Positions 27,941 through 35,857 are shown, numbered from the stretch's first letter. The stretch: 64,000 bases of DNA from Lachnospiraceae bacterium (GCA_017394885.1 JAFPWO010000013.1:1-64000); one strand, 5' to 3'. Numbers and translations: made by a program. Notes: generated by a model from the letters alone, not told the origin.

Positions 27941-28443
27941 GCCTTTTCCTCCTGCAGCAGTTCCCGGCGTTCCAGGAGAAGGTCCACGTTTTTATCGTTA
28001 TCCTCGATGCGGGACGATAAAAAGCCGTCCAACAGCTTGAATATGATCGCAAAAACCAAGCCCCAGAAGGTGGAGGTCAGGGCCGCGAAGAAATTCTGCT
28101 GCATATCCGACATGTCCGCCACCATCGGCAGCAGGGAAACGACCGTGCCGAGAATGCCGAGCAGCGGAAAAATGGCGGTCACGTTCACGAAGATCGAATA
28201 CAGCCCCTCCGAACGCTTCCGCAGCGCCACGATCTTGTCTTCGTCCATGGAGCGGATGGCGCGGGCCACCGCCTCGGGATTCTGCCGGTGAGACGGCACG
28301 AAGATCACCAGATGCAGCGTCTTGTACAGCTCATCCGTATAGCGTCTTGTGAAATAATAGCAGACGCCGTTCAGGATCGCCGCGATAAAGATCAGCAGAT
28401 CAAAGCCGAAGAGATTTTTCCCTATCACCTGCCAGAAAGACAT
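27937..28443 (-). CDS. MotA/TolQ/ExbB-type proton channel protein
   Basis: The 168-residue protein has three transmembrane helices (about 14-32, 84-107 and 118-140) and the two family signatures, PLLGILGTVVSL at 93-104 and AALTSTFWGLVFAII at 120-134. In known systems a pentamer of this protein surrounds a dimer of ExbD and uses the proton gradient to do mechanical work. I start at 28443 with AAGGAG six bases upstream; the longer frame to 28581 runs into rpiB. A Gram-positive cell has no outer membrane for the usual Ton or Tol task, so the job is unknown. It lies 41 bases behind the rpiB-like gene. Confidence 0.85.
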   Translation of the reverse strand: MSFWQVIGKNLFGFDLLIFIAAILNGVCYYFTRRYTDELYKTLHLVIFVPSHRQNPEAVARAIRSMDEDKIVALRKRSEGLYSIFVNVTAIFPLLGILGTVVSLLPMVADMSDMQQNFFAALTSTFWGLVFAIIFKLLDGFLSSRIEDNDKNVDLLLERRELLQEEKA

Positions 28444-28484
28444 GTCCGCTCCTTTCCGTCCCGAAAGCTTGTTTCCCGTTTGCT

Positions 28485-28964
28485 TCAGTTGCTGCCGAAT
28501 TCGCCGTCCTCGATCGCTTTGACCTGGACCGCGAACTTCTTCATATTTTCTTTTCTCCAGTCCTCGAGATCCTGGCACCACTCCGTAGCCAGGAAGGTCT
28601 TCACCATCTCGACCGCCATCTCCGGACCGACGATCCAGCCGCCCATGCAGAGGATCTTCGCGTTGTTGATGGCGCGCGCCATCTTGGCGGCGTAAAGGCT
28701 TTCGCAGGCCACTGCGTGGACGCCCTGAAACTTATTGGACACGATATTCATGCCTGCCCCGGTGCCGCAGATAAGTACGGCCCGGTCAAAGCTTCCGTCC
28801 CGCACCAGCGGAGCTACCTTCCCGGCCACGGCATAATAGGGCATCACGTGATCAAGGTCCTGTGTTCCGAGGTCTTCAAAATCCGCCCCGGTCTCTGTCA
28901 GATATGCTTTCACAGCTTCCTTGACGAGAAAACCGGACTTATCGCTTCCAATCGCTATTTTCAT
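28485..28964 (-). CDS. RpiB/LacAB family isomerase, probably for a tetrose-type substrate
   Basis: The 159-residue protein is an RpiB-fold isomerase (MKIAIGSDKSGF, LICGTGAGMNI with the catalytic Cys, AKMARAINNAKILCMGG). The phosphate-contacting His of canonical RpiB (SDHAG) is Lys here (SDKSG), and the C-terminal Arg pair is not obvious. I read this as a changed substrate. Homologues act on tetrose phosphates and, in the sulfo-TK route, on 4-deoxy-4-sulfoerythrose. It is cotranscribed with a split transketolase (20 bases upstream). I start at the ATG at 28964 with AAGGA eight bases upstream. Confidence 0.82.
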   Translation of the reverse strand: MKIAIGSDKSGFLVKEAVKAYLTETGADFEDLGTQDLDHVMPYYAVAGKVAPLVRDGSFDRAVLICGTGAGMNIVSNKFQGVHAVACESLYAAKMARAINNAKILCMGGWIVGPEMAVEMVKTFLATEWCQDLEDWRKENMKKFAVQVKAIEDGEFGSN

Positions 28965-28984
28965 ATTATTCATCCTTGTCTTTG

Positions 28985-29917
28985 TTATTCTTTTTTAGCA
29001 AGCAGCGCCGCTTTTCGGATGGCTTCTTTGATATCTTCTTTTGTCAGGCCCATCACTTCCCGCAGGTACGGGAGCTTTCCGACTTCCCCGAAACGGTCCG
29101 GAATGCCGAGTGCGCTGACCGGGATCCGCTCCGTTGCCAGCGTCTCCAGGATCGCGGAATGAAGCCCGCCGATCACATTATGGTTTTCTACCGTGAGCAC
29201 CGCCCGGGTCTTCGCCGCGGAACGCAGCACGGTCTCCCGATCCACGGGTTTGATGGTATGCACGTTGATCACTTCGCAGGAAATCCCCTCTTCCGCCAGT
29301 TCCTCCGCGGCAGACAACGTATCCGCGGTCAGCATCCCGCTCACGAAAATGCTGACGTCGCAGCCTTCCCGCAGCATATCGGCCCGGAACAGGTCGAAGC
29401 GGTATTCCTCCGGAAAAACGGTCGGCAGTTCCTTGCGGAACAGACGGATATAAACACAGCCCTCGTATTCATAGAGGACCGGCATGGCGGCTCGCAGCTG
29501 TACCGCATCCACCGGCTCGAAGATCACCATACCGGGGATCGAACGGATCACCCCGATATCTTCCATACTCATATGGGTGCCGCCGTTTAATTCCGCGGAG
29601 ATCCCGGGATCTGTTCCGACGATCTTCACGTTCTGTTTTGCGTAGGCAATGGAGATCGCGATCTGATCGCAGATCCGCCTTGTCGCGAAAGGCGTAAAGC
29701 TCTCGATATACGGCTTAAAGCCGTAACTGGCCAGCCCGGCTGCGATCGAAGCCATATTCTGCTCCGCCACACCGCAGTCAAACATCTGCTCCGGGAAGCG
29801 TTCGTACAACGCGCGCGTACCGCTGGCCTTGGCCAGATCCGCGTCCAGCACGACCACGTGCTTATCCTTTTCCATCAGTTCAGCCAGACAGGCCGCGTAA
29901 ACCGCCCTCATCTCCAT
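28985..29917 (-). CDS. Transketolase C-terminal subunit
   Basis: The 310-residue protein holds the pyrimidine-binding and C-terminal domains of a split transketolase, including the catalytic Glu in DCGVAEQNMASIAAG and the THMSMEDIGVIRSIPGM block. It pairs with the N-terminal subunit encoded two bases upstream to form a TPP enzyme that moves two-carbon ketol units. GGAGG precedes the ATG by seven bases. Being next to an RpiB-like isomerase and divergent from a sugar isomerase and glycosidase suggests a dedicated catabolic role and not the housekeeping pentose phosphate enzyme. Confidence 0.92.
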   Translation of the reverse strand: MEMRAVYAACLAELMEKDKHVVVLDADLAKASGTRALYERFPEQMFDCGVAEQNMASIAAGLASYGFKPYIESFTPFATRRICDQIAISIAYAKQNVKIVGTDPGISAELNGGTHMSMEDIGVIRSIPGMVIFEPVDAVQLRAAMPVLYEYEGCVYIRLFRKELPTVFPEEYRFDLFRADMLREGCDVSIFVSGMLTADTLSAAEELAEEGISCEVINVHTIKPVDRETVLRSAAKTRAVLTVENHNVIGGLHSAILETLATERIPVSALGIPDRFGEVGKLPYLREVMGLTKEDIKEAIRKAALLAKKE

Positions 29918-29919
29918 GG

Positions 29920-30747
29920 TCAGGCCTCCCCCCGGATCTCGGCGATCGCACGCCGCGCATCCTCTTCCGAAAGATTTGTGTTGTGATTGGCCGCTCCCAT
30001 AGCCTCGATAAAGGATACGCCGCAGCCCTTGACTGTATGCAGGATCACCATGGTGGGACGTCCGCTCCCGCGGTTTTCTTTGGCGGTCCGGACGGCCTGC
30101 CGCACCGCATCGGCGTCATTTCCGTTCGTCACTTCCAGCACATTCCAGCCGAAAGCTCTCCATTTTTCCGCCAGCGGCGCGATATCATTGACTTTGGCGA
30201 CGGTATCATCGATCTGCAGTTTATTATAATCCGTAAAACCGATCAGATTATCCAGCTTCTTCGCGGCGGCAAACATCGCCGCTTCCCAGATCTGACCTTC
30301 CTGGCTTTCCCCGTCGCCGATTATGGTAAAGATCCGGGCCCCGTCTTTTTCGAGTTTCGCGCCCAGCGCCGCGCCGACCGCGCAGGAAAAGCCCTGCCCG
30401 AGGCTGCCGGTCGTCATATCGATGCCGACGGTCAGGTTCATATCACAGTGGCTCGGAAGATGCGTGCCGCCCTGATTTAAGGTCAGCAGCTCTTCCTTTC
30501 CGAAATATCCGCGGTTGGCCAGGGTGGCGTAAACCGCCGGGCCGGCATGCCCCTTGGAACAGACCAGCCGGTCCCGCCCCTTCTTTTTCGGATCGGCCGG
30601 ATCGATATTCATCTCTCCGAAATACAGGACAGCAAGCAGTTCCACGAGCGAAAGGCAGCCGCCCACATGGCCTACCCCCAGATGCCCGATACAGGTCATG
30701 ATATCGCAGCGGATATCCCTGCATACACGTTTCAGTTCCGGATCCAA
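29920..30747 (-). CDS. Transketolase N-terminal (TPP-binding) subunit
   Basis: The 275-residue protein is the thiamine-diphosphate domain of a split transketolase: GHLGVGHVGGCLS near 21-33, SKGHAGPAVYA, and the Mg-TPP motif GDGESQEGQIWEA. Translation starts at a TTG codon, supported by AGGAGG eight bases upstream; no ATG is available nearby. It is the first gene of a minus-strand run that continues through the C-subunit, RpiB-like, ExbB/D-like, MATE and EamA genes. Its promoter faces that of the L-fucose-isomerase-like gene. Confidence 0.92.
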   Translation of the reverse strand: MDPELKRVCRDIRCDIMTCIGHLGVGHVGGCLSLVELLAVLYFGEMNIDPADPKKKGRDRLVCSKGHAGPAVYATLANRGYFGKEELLTLNQGGTHLPSHCDMNLTVGIDMTTGSLGQGFSCAVGAALGAKLEKDGARIFTIIGDGESQEGQIWEAAMFAAAKKLDNLIGFTDYNKLQIDDTVAKVNDIAPLAEKWRAFGWNVLEVTNGNDADAVRQAVRTAKENRGSGRPTMVILHTVKGCGVSFIEAMGAANHNTNLSEEDARRAIAEIRGEA

Positions 30748-30785
30748 AGGATCTCCTCCTTTTTAAATAAGATTTCTCCAGTTTG

Positions 30786-30814
30786 ATATTATTGTTTCCC
30801 CGCGGCTTTGTCAA
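30786..30814 (-). promoter_or_regulatory. Promoter of the transketolase operon
   Basis: Minus-strand consensus TTGACA (30809-30814), 17 bases, TAATAT (30786-30791). The -35 lies in one arm of a 9-base inverted repeat shared with the divergent promoter. Confidence 0.75.
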
Positions 30815-30852
30815 TATCTGCCGCTCCGAAATCCCCGAAAGTCTATTGACAA
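30808..30852. repeat. Inverted repeat spanning the two divergent -35 boxes
   Basis: TTGTCAATA (30808-30816) and TATTGACAA (30844-30852) are perfect inverted copies with arm centres 36 bases apart. Each arm contains the -35 TTGACA of one promoter. It could be a shared operator, or simply two extended -35 boxes. Confidence 0.6.
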
Positions 30853-30874
30853 GGGCTGCTTCAAAAACTATGAT
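30846..30874 (+). promoter_or_regulatory. Promoter of the fucose-isomerase-like gene
   Basis: Consensus TTGACA (30846-30851), 17 bases, TATGAT (30869-30874), 33 bases before the ATG, which has GGAGG six bases upstream. Confidence 0.85.
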
Positions 30875-30906
30875 GAAATCAGATTTTTACGAGTTCGGAG
30901 GCTTTT

Positions 30907-32247
30907 ATGAAAGACTTTACCCCGGTGTATGTTCCCGTCGGCGTACCCACTTTTCACAGAGAAAGCGCGGCGGATCAGTTCATGCGCAGCAAAAATCTTC
31001 TCCGGGAACTGGATCCGTCTTTTGTCTTCCCGGAAGAAATGCTGCTGGGGATCGACACGCTCCGCGCCTATCTTGCCGCGCAGCAGGCGGACATGATCGT
31101 CTTTCAGAATCTGACCTTTGCGAATGCGGCTTACATGGCGGAAGTGCTGCGAAACTTTGACGGGCCCATCCTTCTCTGGACGCTGCGCGAGCCGGTGATC
31201 GACGGCGGACGTCTGCGCCTCAATTCCCTGACCGGCGCTTACTCGGCCGCCAACACGCTGCGCGCTTTCGGGAACCGTCCGTCCATCTATGTTTACGGAA
31301 CGCCGGAAGAAGTTCGTGTCCGGGAAACGATCCAGGCTTTTCTTTCGGCCGTCCGTATCAAAAAAGCCTTGCGGAGCCTGAAAATGGCCGCGGTCGGCCA
31401 TACGCCGCAGGGCTTCGGCTTCGGACGGGCACTGGACGCCGAGCTTATGCATACCTTCGGAATCGAGCTGGAAGCCATCGAAGTCCGTGAACTGATCGAT
31501 CAGGCCAGCGCTTTCTCTGACGAAGACTGCGCTGCTTTTCTGGAAAAAACACGCTGTGCCACCTGCGGCCTGGAAAACACACCGGCGGTCAATCAGAAAG
31601 ACCACGCCCGTCTGTATAAAGCCTATCATGACTATGTCACGGAACAGGGGATCGGCGCGCTGGCATCCCGCTGCTGGCCGGACTTTTTTACCGCTTTCGG
31701 GACGCCGGTCTGCACGGTCCTGTCGCTCTTAAACGATGACGGCATCGCTGCAGCCTGTGAAGCGGATATTTATGGCGCGCTGTCCATGTGGATTGGGATG
31801 CAGCTTTCCGGGCAGCCGGTCTTTTTCGGCGACCCCGTCTCCCTGAATGAAGAAGAAAACACGCTTACGTTCTGGCACTGCGGGGCAGCGGCCTGTTCGC
31901 TCGCCCGGAAGGATACCGGAGCCGTCATCGGCGTTCACCCCAACCGGAAGATCGGTCCGGCCATGGATTTCGGCTGTGAGGCATATCCCGCAGCCACCAT
32001 TTTCCGCGTCGGCCGTGAACCGGACGGCTCCTTCCGGTTTTTCCTTATGGAAGGAGAAGTGCTGGATAAGCCGAAGCAGTTTACCGGGACCTCGCTGGTC
32101 GTCCGCACGGATACTCCCTGCCGCGAAGCTGTGGAAAGAAGCGTAAAAGACGGATTCGAGCCGCATTTCGCGGTGATCCGCGGCCGGCACGGCGCGGCTT
32201 TGCGCATGCTGGCAGAGCTTTTGGGCTTCCCGGTCTGCCGGTATTAA
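30907..32247 (+). CDS. L-fucose/L-arabinose isomerase-like sugar isomerase
   Basis: The 446-residue protein has the fold and metal-ligand pattern of the FucI/AraA family: Glu285 in CEADIYG, Asp309 in FFGDP and His324 in FWHCG, plus His420 in EPHFAVIRG. These enzymes interconvert aldoses and ketoses with Mn2+. It is shorter than E. coli FucI (about 590) and does not fit fucose catabolism here, since no fuculokinase or aldolase is present. With the split transketolase, the RpiB-like isomerase and a YihQ-like glycosidase it fits the isomerase step of a kinase-free pathway, as in sulfoquinovose to 6-deoxy-6-sulfofructose. That assignment is inference. Confidence 0.8.
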   Translation: MKDFTPVYVPVGVPTFHRESAADQFMRSKNLLRELDPSFVFPEEMLLGIDTLRAYLAAQQADMIVFQNLTFANAAYMAEVLRNFDGPILLWTLREPVIDGGRLRLNSLTGAYSAANTLRAFGNRPSIYVYGTPEEVRVRETIQAFLSAVRIKKALRSLKMAAVGHTPQGFGFGRALDAELMHTFGIELEAIEVRELIDQASAFSDEDCAAFLEKTRCATCGLENTPAVNQKDHARLYKAYHDYVTEQGIGALASRCWPDFFTAFGTPVCTVLSLLNDDGIAAACEADIYGALSMWIGMQLSGQPVFFGDPVSLNEEENTLTFWHCGAAACSLARKDTGAVIGVHPNRKIGPAMDFGCEAYPAATIFRVGREPDGSFRFFLMEGEVLDKPKQFTGTSLVVRTDTPCREAVERSVKDGFEPHFAVIRGRHGAALRMLAELLGFPVCRY

Positions 32248-32250
32248 ACG

Positions 32251-32311
32251 CAGAGACGATGCTCTGCACATCCATTAATCCGGCAGCGGCGATGCTCTGC
32301 ATCGCCGCTGC
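32251..32311. terminator. Two tandem hairpins between convergent genes
   Basis: The first is GCAGAG/CTCTGC (32251-32268). The second is a perfect 13-bp stem with a 3-base loop (32283-32311). Both contain CGATGCTCTGCA, a direct repeat. No good T-tract follows on either strand, so they may stop transcription weakly or protect RNA ends. Confidence 0.5.
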
Positions 32312-32326
32312 TTCACTGTCACCGTA

Positions 32327-33730
32327 TTATCCCAGAAGTTCGTTTTTCTTCACCTGCAGTTCTTCGATCCTCTTCTTGCTCAGCGGATAGACAAAACGCA
32401 GAATGATATAGACCAGAAGGAAGAGCACCGCGGGAATCATGACCGAGCTGTTGTACATGCTCTTTAACGCTTCCGCACTTAACCCCTCGGTCTTTAATTC
32501 GCTGCCGTTGTAACCGATTTTCAGCAGCGGTACATTGATCAGGATCGTCGCGACAGTCTGTCCGAGCTTCCGCATAAAAGTATAGAATGCATAGCTGGTC
32601 GCCTCATCGTTTAATCCGTACGTTACTTTATTATAATCGATCGCATCGGTCGCCATGACCCAGATCAACAGGAAAATGAATGCCGTCCCGATCCCGCTGA
32701 ACAGACAGGCTGCCAGATACAGCCATACATTCGTGATTCCGAACAGGGCCAGCACGAACAGCAGCAGATAGAACGCCGCTGCCACCAGGATACCGGCCGA
32801 GCAGACCTCGCGGCGACCCAGTTTGTTGCCCAGCTTTGTGGCAAAGAACATGATCACGGCAACCGGCAGATACTGGAAGACTGTCGGCAGCATGGTCAGC
32901 CCCGGCTGATTGAAATAGTGGTGGAAAAGATAAGTGTTGTATCCCTGTCCGAACATCTGCGCCGCCAGGAACAGCATGCTGGCCAGACTGATCGCCATGA
33001 ACGGCCGGCTCTTGAGCAGGGTCCTGACGACCTTCATGGTCTGTCCTTTTTCGCGCGGCGCCGGCTCGGATTTCACGCGTTCCTTCGTCAGAAGATAGCA
33101 GACCGCATAAGCAACGACGCAAAGAGCGGCAATGATCACCGCGCCGATGAAGACACGTTTCGAATCCATCTGTCTGGATCCGTCTGCCAGCTTGACGTAG
33201 CAGAAACTGGCCAGCACCATGGCGGGCATCGCTCCGAAGGTGGAGCCGATCGAACGGAACACGGAAAGGGAGGAACGCTCCTTATCGTTCGAGGTGATGA
33301 CCTGCGCGAGTGAGCCGTACGGAATATTGATGCAGGTATAAAGCATTCCAAAAAGAATATAAGTCAGATAAATCCATGCCAGCCGTCCGTCGGCGCCGAA
33401 GCCGCGTACGTCCGCAAACATCAGCACCGCCGCGAGAGCGACCGGGATCGCGAAGACCTTGATCCAGTGGCGGTAGCGTCCGTCCTTGCGGGGCTTGGCC
33501 CTGTCAATGATCCGTCCCCAGATCGGATCGTTGACCGCATCCCAGATCCGGGCGATGATCGTCATGATCATAACACTTAAAACGCTGATTTCGAGCACAT
33601 CGGTATAATACTTGTTCAGCACGCTCTGTGTCAGCCCGAAAACCAGGCAGGAAGCCAGATCACCCATCGCATAGCCGATTTTGTCCCGTGACGTGATTCC
33701 GCTTGTGCGGGAAATATAAGTATTCTCCAT
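32327..33730 (-). CDS. GPH-family (MFS) sugar:cation symporter
   Basis: The 467-residue membrane protein has twelve transmembrane segments and the glycoside-pentoside-hexuronide signatures (KIGYAMGDLASCLVFGL near the start, NDPIWGRIIDRAKPRKDGRYRHW at the 2-3 loop). It imports a glycoside or sugar acid with Na+ or H+. It follows the GH31 glycosidase gene by about 20 bases, so it probably imports that enzyme's substrate, much as YihO does for sulfoquinovosyl glycerol in E. coli. I start at ATG 33730, with AAAGG eight bases upstream, and not at the GTG at 33739. Confidence 0.88.
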   Translation of the reverse strand: MENTYISRTSGITSRDKIGYAMGDLASCLVFGLTQSVLNKYYTDVLEISVLSVMIMTIIARIWDAVNDPIWGRIIDRAKPRKDGRYRHWIKVFAIPVALAAVLMFADVRGFGADGRLAWIYLTYILFGMLYTCINIPYGSLAQVITSNDKERSSLSVFRSIGSTFGAMPAMVLASFCYVKLADGSRQMDSKRVFIGAVIIAALCVVAYAVCYLLTKERVKSEPAPREKGQTMKVVRTLLKSRPFMAISLASMLFLAAQMFGQGYNTYLFHHYFNQPGLTMLPTVFQYLPVAVIMFFATKLGNKLGRREVCSAGILVAAAFYLLLFVLALFGITNVWLYLAACLFSGIGTAFIFLLIWVMATDAIDYNKVTYGLNDEATSYAFYTFMRKLGQTVATILINVPLLKIGYNGSELKTEGLSAEALKSMYNSSVMIPAVLFLLVYIILRFVYPLSKKRIEELQVKKNELLG

Positions 33731-33749
33731 TGCTTTCACCTTTCCGTTT

Positions 33750-35732
33750 CTATTTCACAGCCTGTACCGCTTCCCGGAACAGTTCTGCATAGGCACTATC
33801 TTTCCGATAAAACACCGGGATCTCGCCGAGCGGCGCTTTCACTTCATAGATAAGCCCGCCCCTGTACTCTTTTCCGCTCCATAAATGGATCCATTTTCCT
33901 TCCGGCAGGAACAGTTTCCGATTGACCGCCTTCCGGCGGATGACCGGACAGACAAACAGATCCTCCCCCAGGAAATAGGCATACGGGTCATACCCTTCCG
34001 CAAAGCGCATCTTTTCCCAGAAATCCGGCCGCATCGCGGAAATGCCGCGCGAAGCCAGCTCCGCGCAGTGCCGGATATAGGGTTTGAGCGCCGCGTGCAG
34101 CTTCGTAAGGCGTACGGTGTGCGCTTTCACGCCCGGCGCGTCAAACTGGCTGTTGGCCCAGGGCCGCAGGGACTCGTGGCTGCGCATCAGGAGCGAAAAG
34201 GTATTCATCTCCATCCAGCGGATAAAAAGCTCGTCATCCCTTTTCATCTTGCCGAAGGTAAAGAAACCGCCGATGTCACTGTGGATCATCGGAGCGCCGC
34301 AAAATGCGAGCGAAAAGCTGGCCGGCATCACGCATGGCATCCCATAGTCTTTGCTCAGATCCGTATGCTGATCTCCGTTCCACATGATCGGCGCATACGT
34401 CTGTATGCCCAGATAGCCGGAGCGGGAAAAGAACATCGCGTCGTCTGCGCCGTACTCTTCTATCGCCTCCCGGTTGATCTTTGCCCAGAGAACAGGCCAG
34501 CGGTTGTGCAGCGAAGCGGGGTCACCTTCATGAAGGACACAATCCACTGGCAGATATTCTCCAAAGTCTGCCATCCAGCCGGAAATGCCCAGGTCCAGCA
34601 TGTTTTTCCTGATAAGTTTCTCTTTGATGAAGCGGACGGCTCCGGGATTCGTCAGGTCCAGCATGCCTGCATCGAAGGTCGTGGACCGGATATGGTAAAT
34701 GCTTCCGTCCTCATGCGTGATCAGATATCCGTTTTCCGCGCAGAGCTGATACAGACGGCTTTCTTTTACCAGATAGGGATTGATATACGCCAGGAACCGG
34801 ACCCCGCGCGCGTTCAGCTTTGCGATCGCTTCTTTCAGGTTCGGATACAGCGCCTCATCCGCCTCCCAGTTCCACCATACCTGTTTGCCCATGACGGTCC
34901 GGTTCTCCCCGCACCAGTCCTGGCACCACACGCCGCAGACCTTCGCGCCGGCATCCAGCATGGCGAAGGTTTTTTCCAGCACGGTTTCTGTCCCGCCCTG
35001 GATCCCCAGTATCATGCCGTCATGACACCAGTCCGGAATATACTGGCGGTTCGGGATCCGCTGTGCCAGCTTTCCCGCCAGATCTTCATAGCTTTCTCCC
35101 TGCAGAAGAACGAGTTTTTCCGGACAGCTGTCGAAGCGGAAAGTATAGGCATCCTCTCCGAACCGGGAAGCTCCGTCTCTGTCCGTTTCAAAAAGGATGA
35201 GCTGTCCCCGATCTGTCACAAACAGCGGCATGGGCGCGTAGCTTCCGATCTCATTGTGCGATTTTTCCCGATACCGGAACGCCGGAAGCAGGGCTTTCTC
35301 CAGAATAGTGACCGCTTTGATATGCTCCGAAACAAAATTGACGACCGTTTCTCCGCGCAGATTGACCTTCCGGTACTGTTCTCCGCCGCCGAACACCGCT
35401 TCTTTCGGGTATGCCGGCAGACGAAACTCATACGTCCAGCCCTCTTCTCCCCGGAAACAGAGTTCGATGCCGCCCGGACATGCTGTAAAATGAATGCCCA
35501 GGCTGTGGCCGCCGCCTTCTAGGCGAAGCGTGTTTTCTTCAACCGGGATCACATCCGAAAGCAGTACGCGTTCTGTCTCCGTCACCGTTGTTTTAACGGT
35601 CCCGCGATTCGTGCTGTATCGCTTCTCCAGCCGGATCATCGTAACAAAAGGCTGTTCCGGATCGTGTCTGAGAATCGTTTCTTCTCCCATCCGAAGCAGC
35701 CAGCTGCCTGCATTGATACATGATTCTATCAT
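33750..35732 (-). CDS. GH31 glycosidase of the YihQ (sulfoquinovosidase) type with altered sulfonate site
   Basis: The protein (660 residues from ATG 35732; numbers here count from the upstream TTG at 35774) is clearly closest to E. coli YihQ: GIQGGTE, CQDWCGE, WMADFGEYLP with nucleophile Asp403 and WNGDQH with acid/base Asp468. It should release a sugar from an alpha-glycoside by retention. In YihQ, Arg301, Trp304 and Tyr508 bind the sulfonate. Here the matching residues are Gln298, Trp301 and Phe504, so only Trp is kept, while the two Gln near the ring (259, 285) remain. The substrate may therefore differ from sulfoquinovosides. No signal peptide is present. It heads an operon with a GPH symporter. 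Confidence 0.88.
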   Translation of the reverse strand: MIESCINAGSWLLRMGEETILRHDPEQPFVTMIRLEKRYSTNRGTVKTTVTETERVLLSDVIPVEENTLRLEGGGHSLGIHFTACPGGIELCFRGEEGWTYEFRLPAYPKEAVFGGGEQYRKVNLRGETVVNFVSEHIKAVTILEKALLPAFRYREKSHNEIGSYAPMPLFVTDRGQLILFETDRDGASRFGEDAYTFRFDSCPEKLVLLQGESYEDLAGKLAQRIPNRQYIPDWCHDGMILGIQGGTETVLEKTFAMLDAGAKVCGVWCQDWCGENRTVMGKQVWWNWEADEALYPNLKEAIAKLNARGVRFLAYINPYLVKESRLYQLCAENGYLITHEDGSIYHIRSTTFDAGMLDLTNPGAVRFIKEKLIRKNMLDLGISGWMADFGEYLPVDCVLHEGDPASLHNRWPVLWAKINREAIEEYGADDAMFFSRSGYLGIQTYAPIMWNGDQHTDLSKDYGMPCVMPASFSLAFCGAPMIHSDIGGFFTFGKMKRDDELFIRWMEMNTFSLLMRSHESLRPWANSQFDAPGVKAHTVRLTKLHAALKPYIRHCAELASRGISAMRPDFWEKMRFAEGYDPYAYFLGEDLFVCPVIRRKAVNRKLFLPEGKWIHLWSGKEYRGGLIYEVKAPLGEIPVFYRKDSAYAELFREAVQAVK

Positions 35733-35764
35733 TATTCTGTCCTGTCGGTGTAAAATCTTGTTAT

Positions 35765-35793
35765 ATTTTACCAATGATGCGGGGCAGAGTCAA
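35765..35793 (-). promoter_or_regulatory. Promoter of the GH31-symporter operon
   Basis: Minus-strand TTGACT (35788-35793), 17 bases, TAAAAT (35765-35770), 33 bases before the ATG at 35732. Confidence 0.8.
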
Positions 35794-35811
35794 TATTCTG
35801 TTTCCCGGCCA

Positions 35812-35857
35812 GACAAAAGAAAGGCCTCAGCATCGATTTGTTTCGATGCCGAGGTCC
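35812..35857 (-). terminator. Terminator of the CoA-transferase-like gene
   Basis: A 13-14 bp stem with one mismatch (about 35823-35836 with 35843-35856) is followed on the minus strand by TTTCTTTTG. It separates this gene from the GH31 promoter. Confidence 0.8.

Noticed and set aside
26887..28443. Zorya-type antiphage system
   Set aside because: ZorA has a long cytoplasmic tail and ZorB has an OmpA-like domain; neither is present, and no ZorC, ZorD or ZorE is nearby.
28985..30747. Housekeeping pentose phosphate transketolase
   Set aside because: Possible, but the dedicated operon with an altered RpiB homologue and the divergent isomerase favour a special catabolic role; I kept this as the main alternative.
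33750..35732. Plain sulfoquinovosidase assignment
   Set aside because: Two of the three sulfonate-binding residues are changed (Arg to Gln, Tyr to Phe), so the substrate should stay open.
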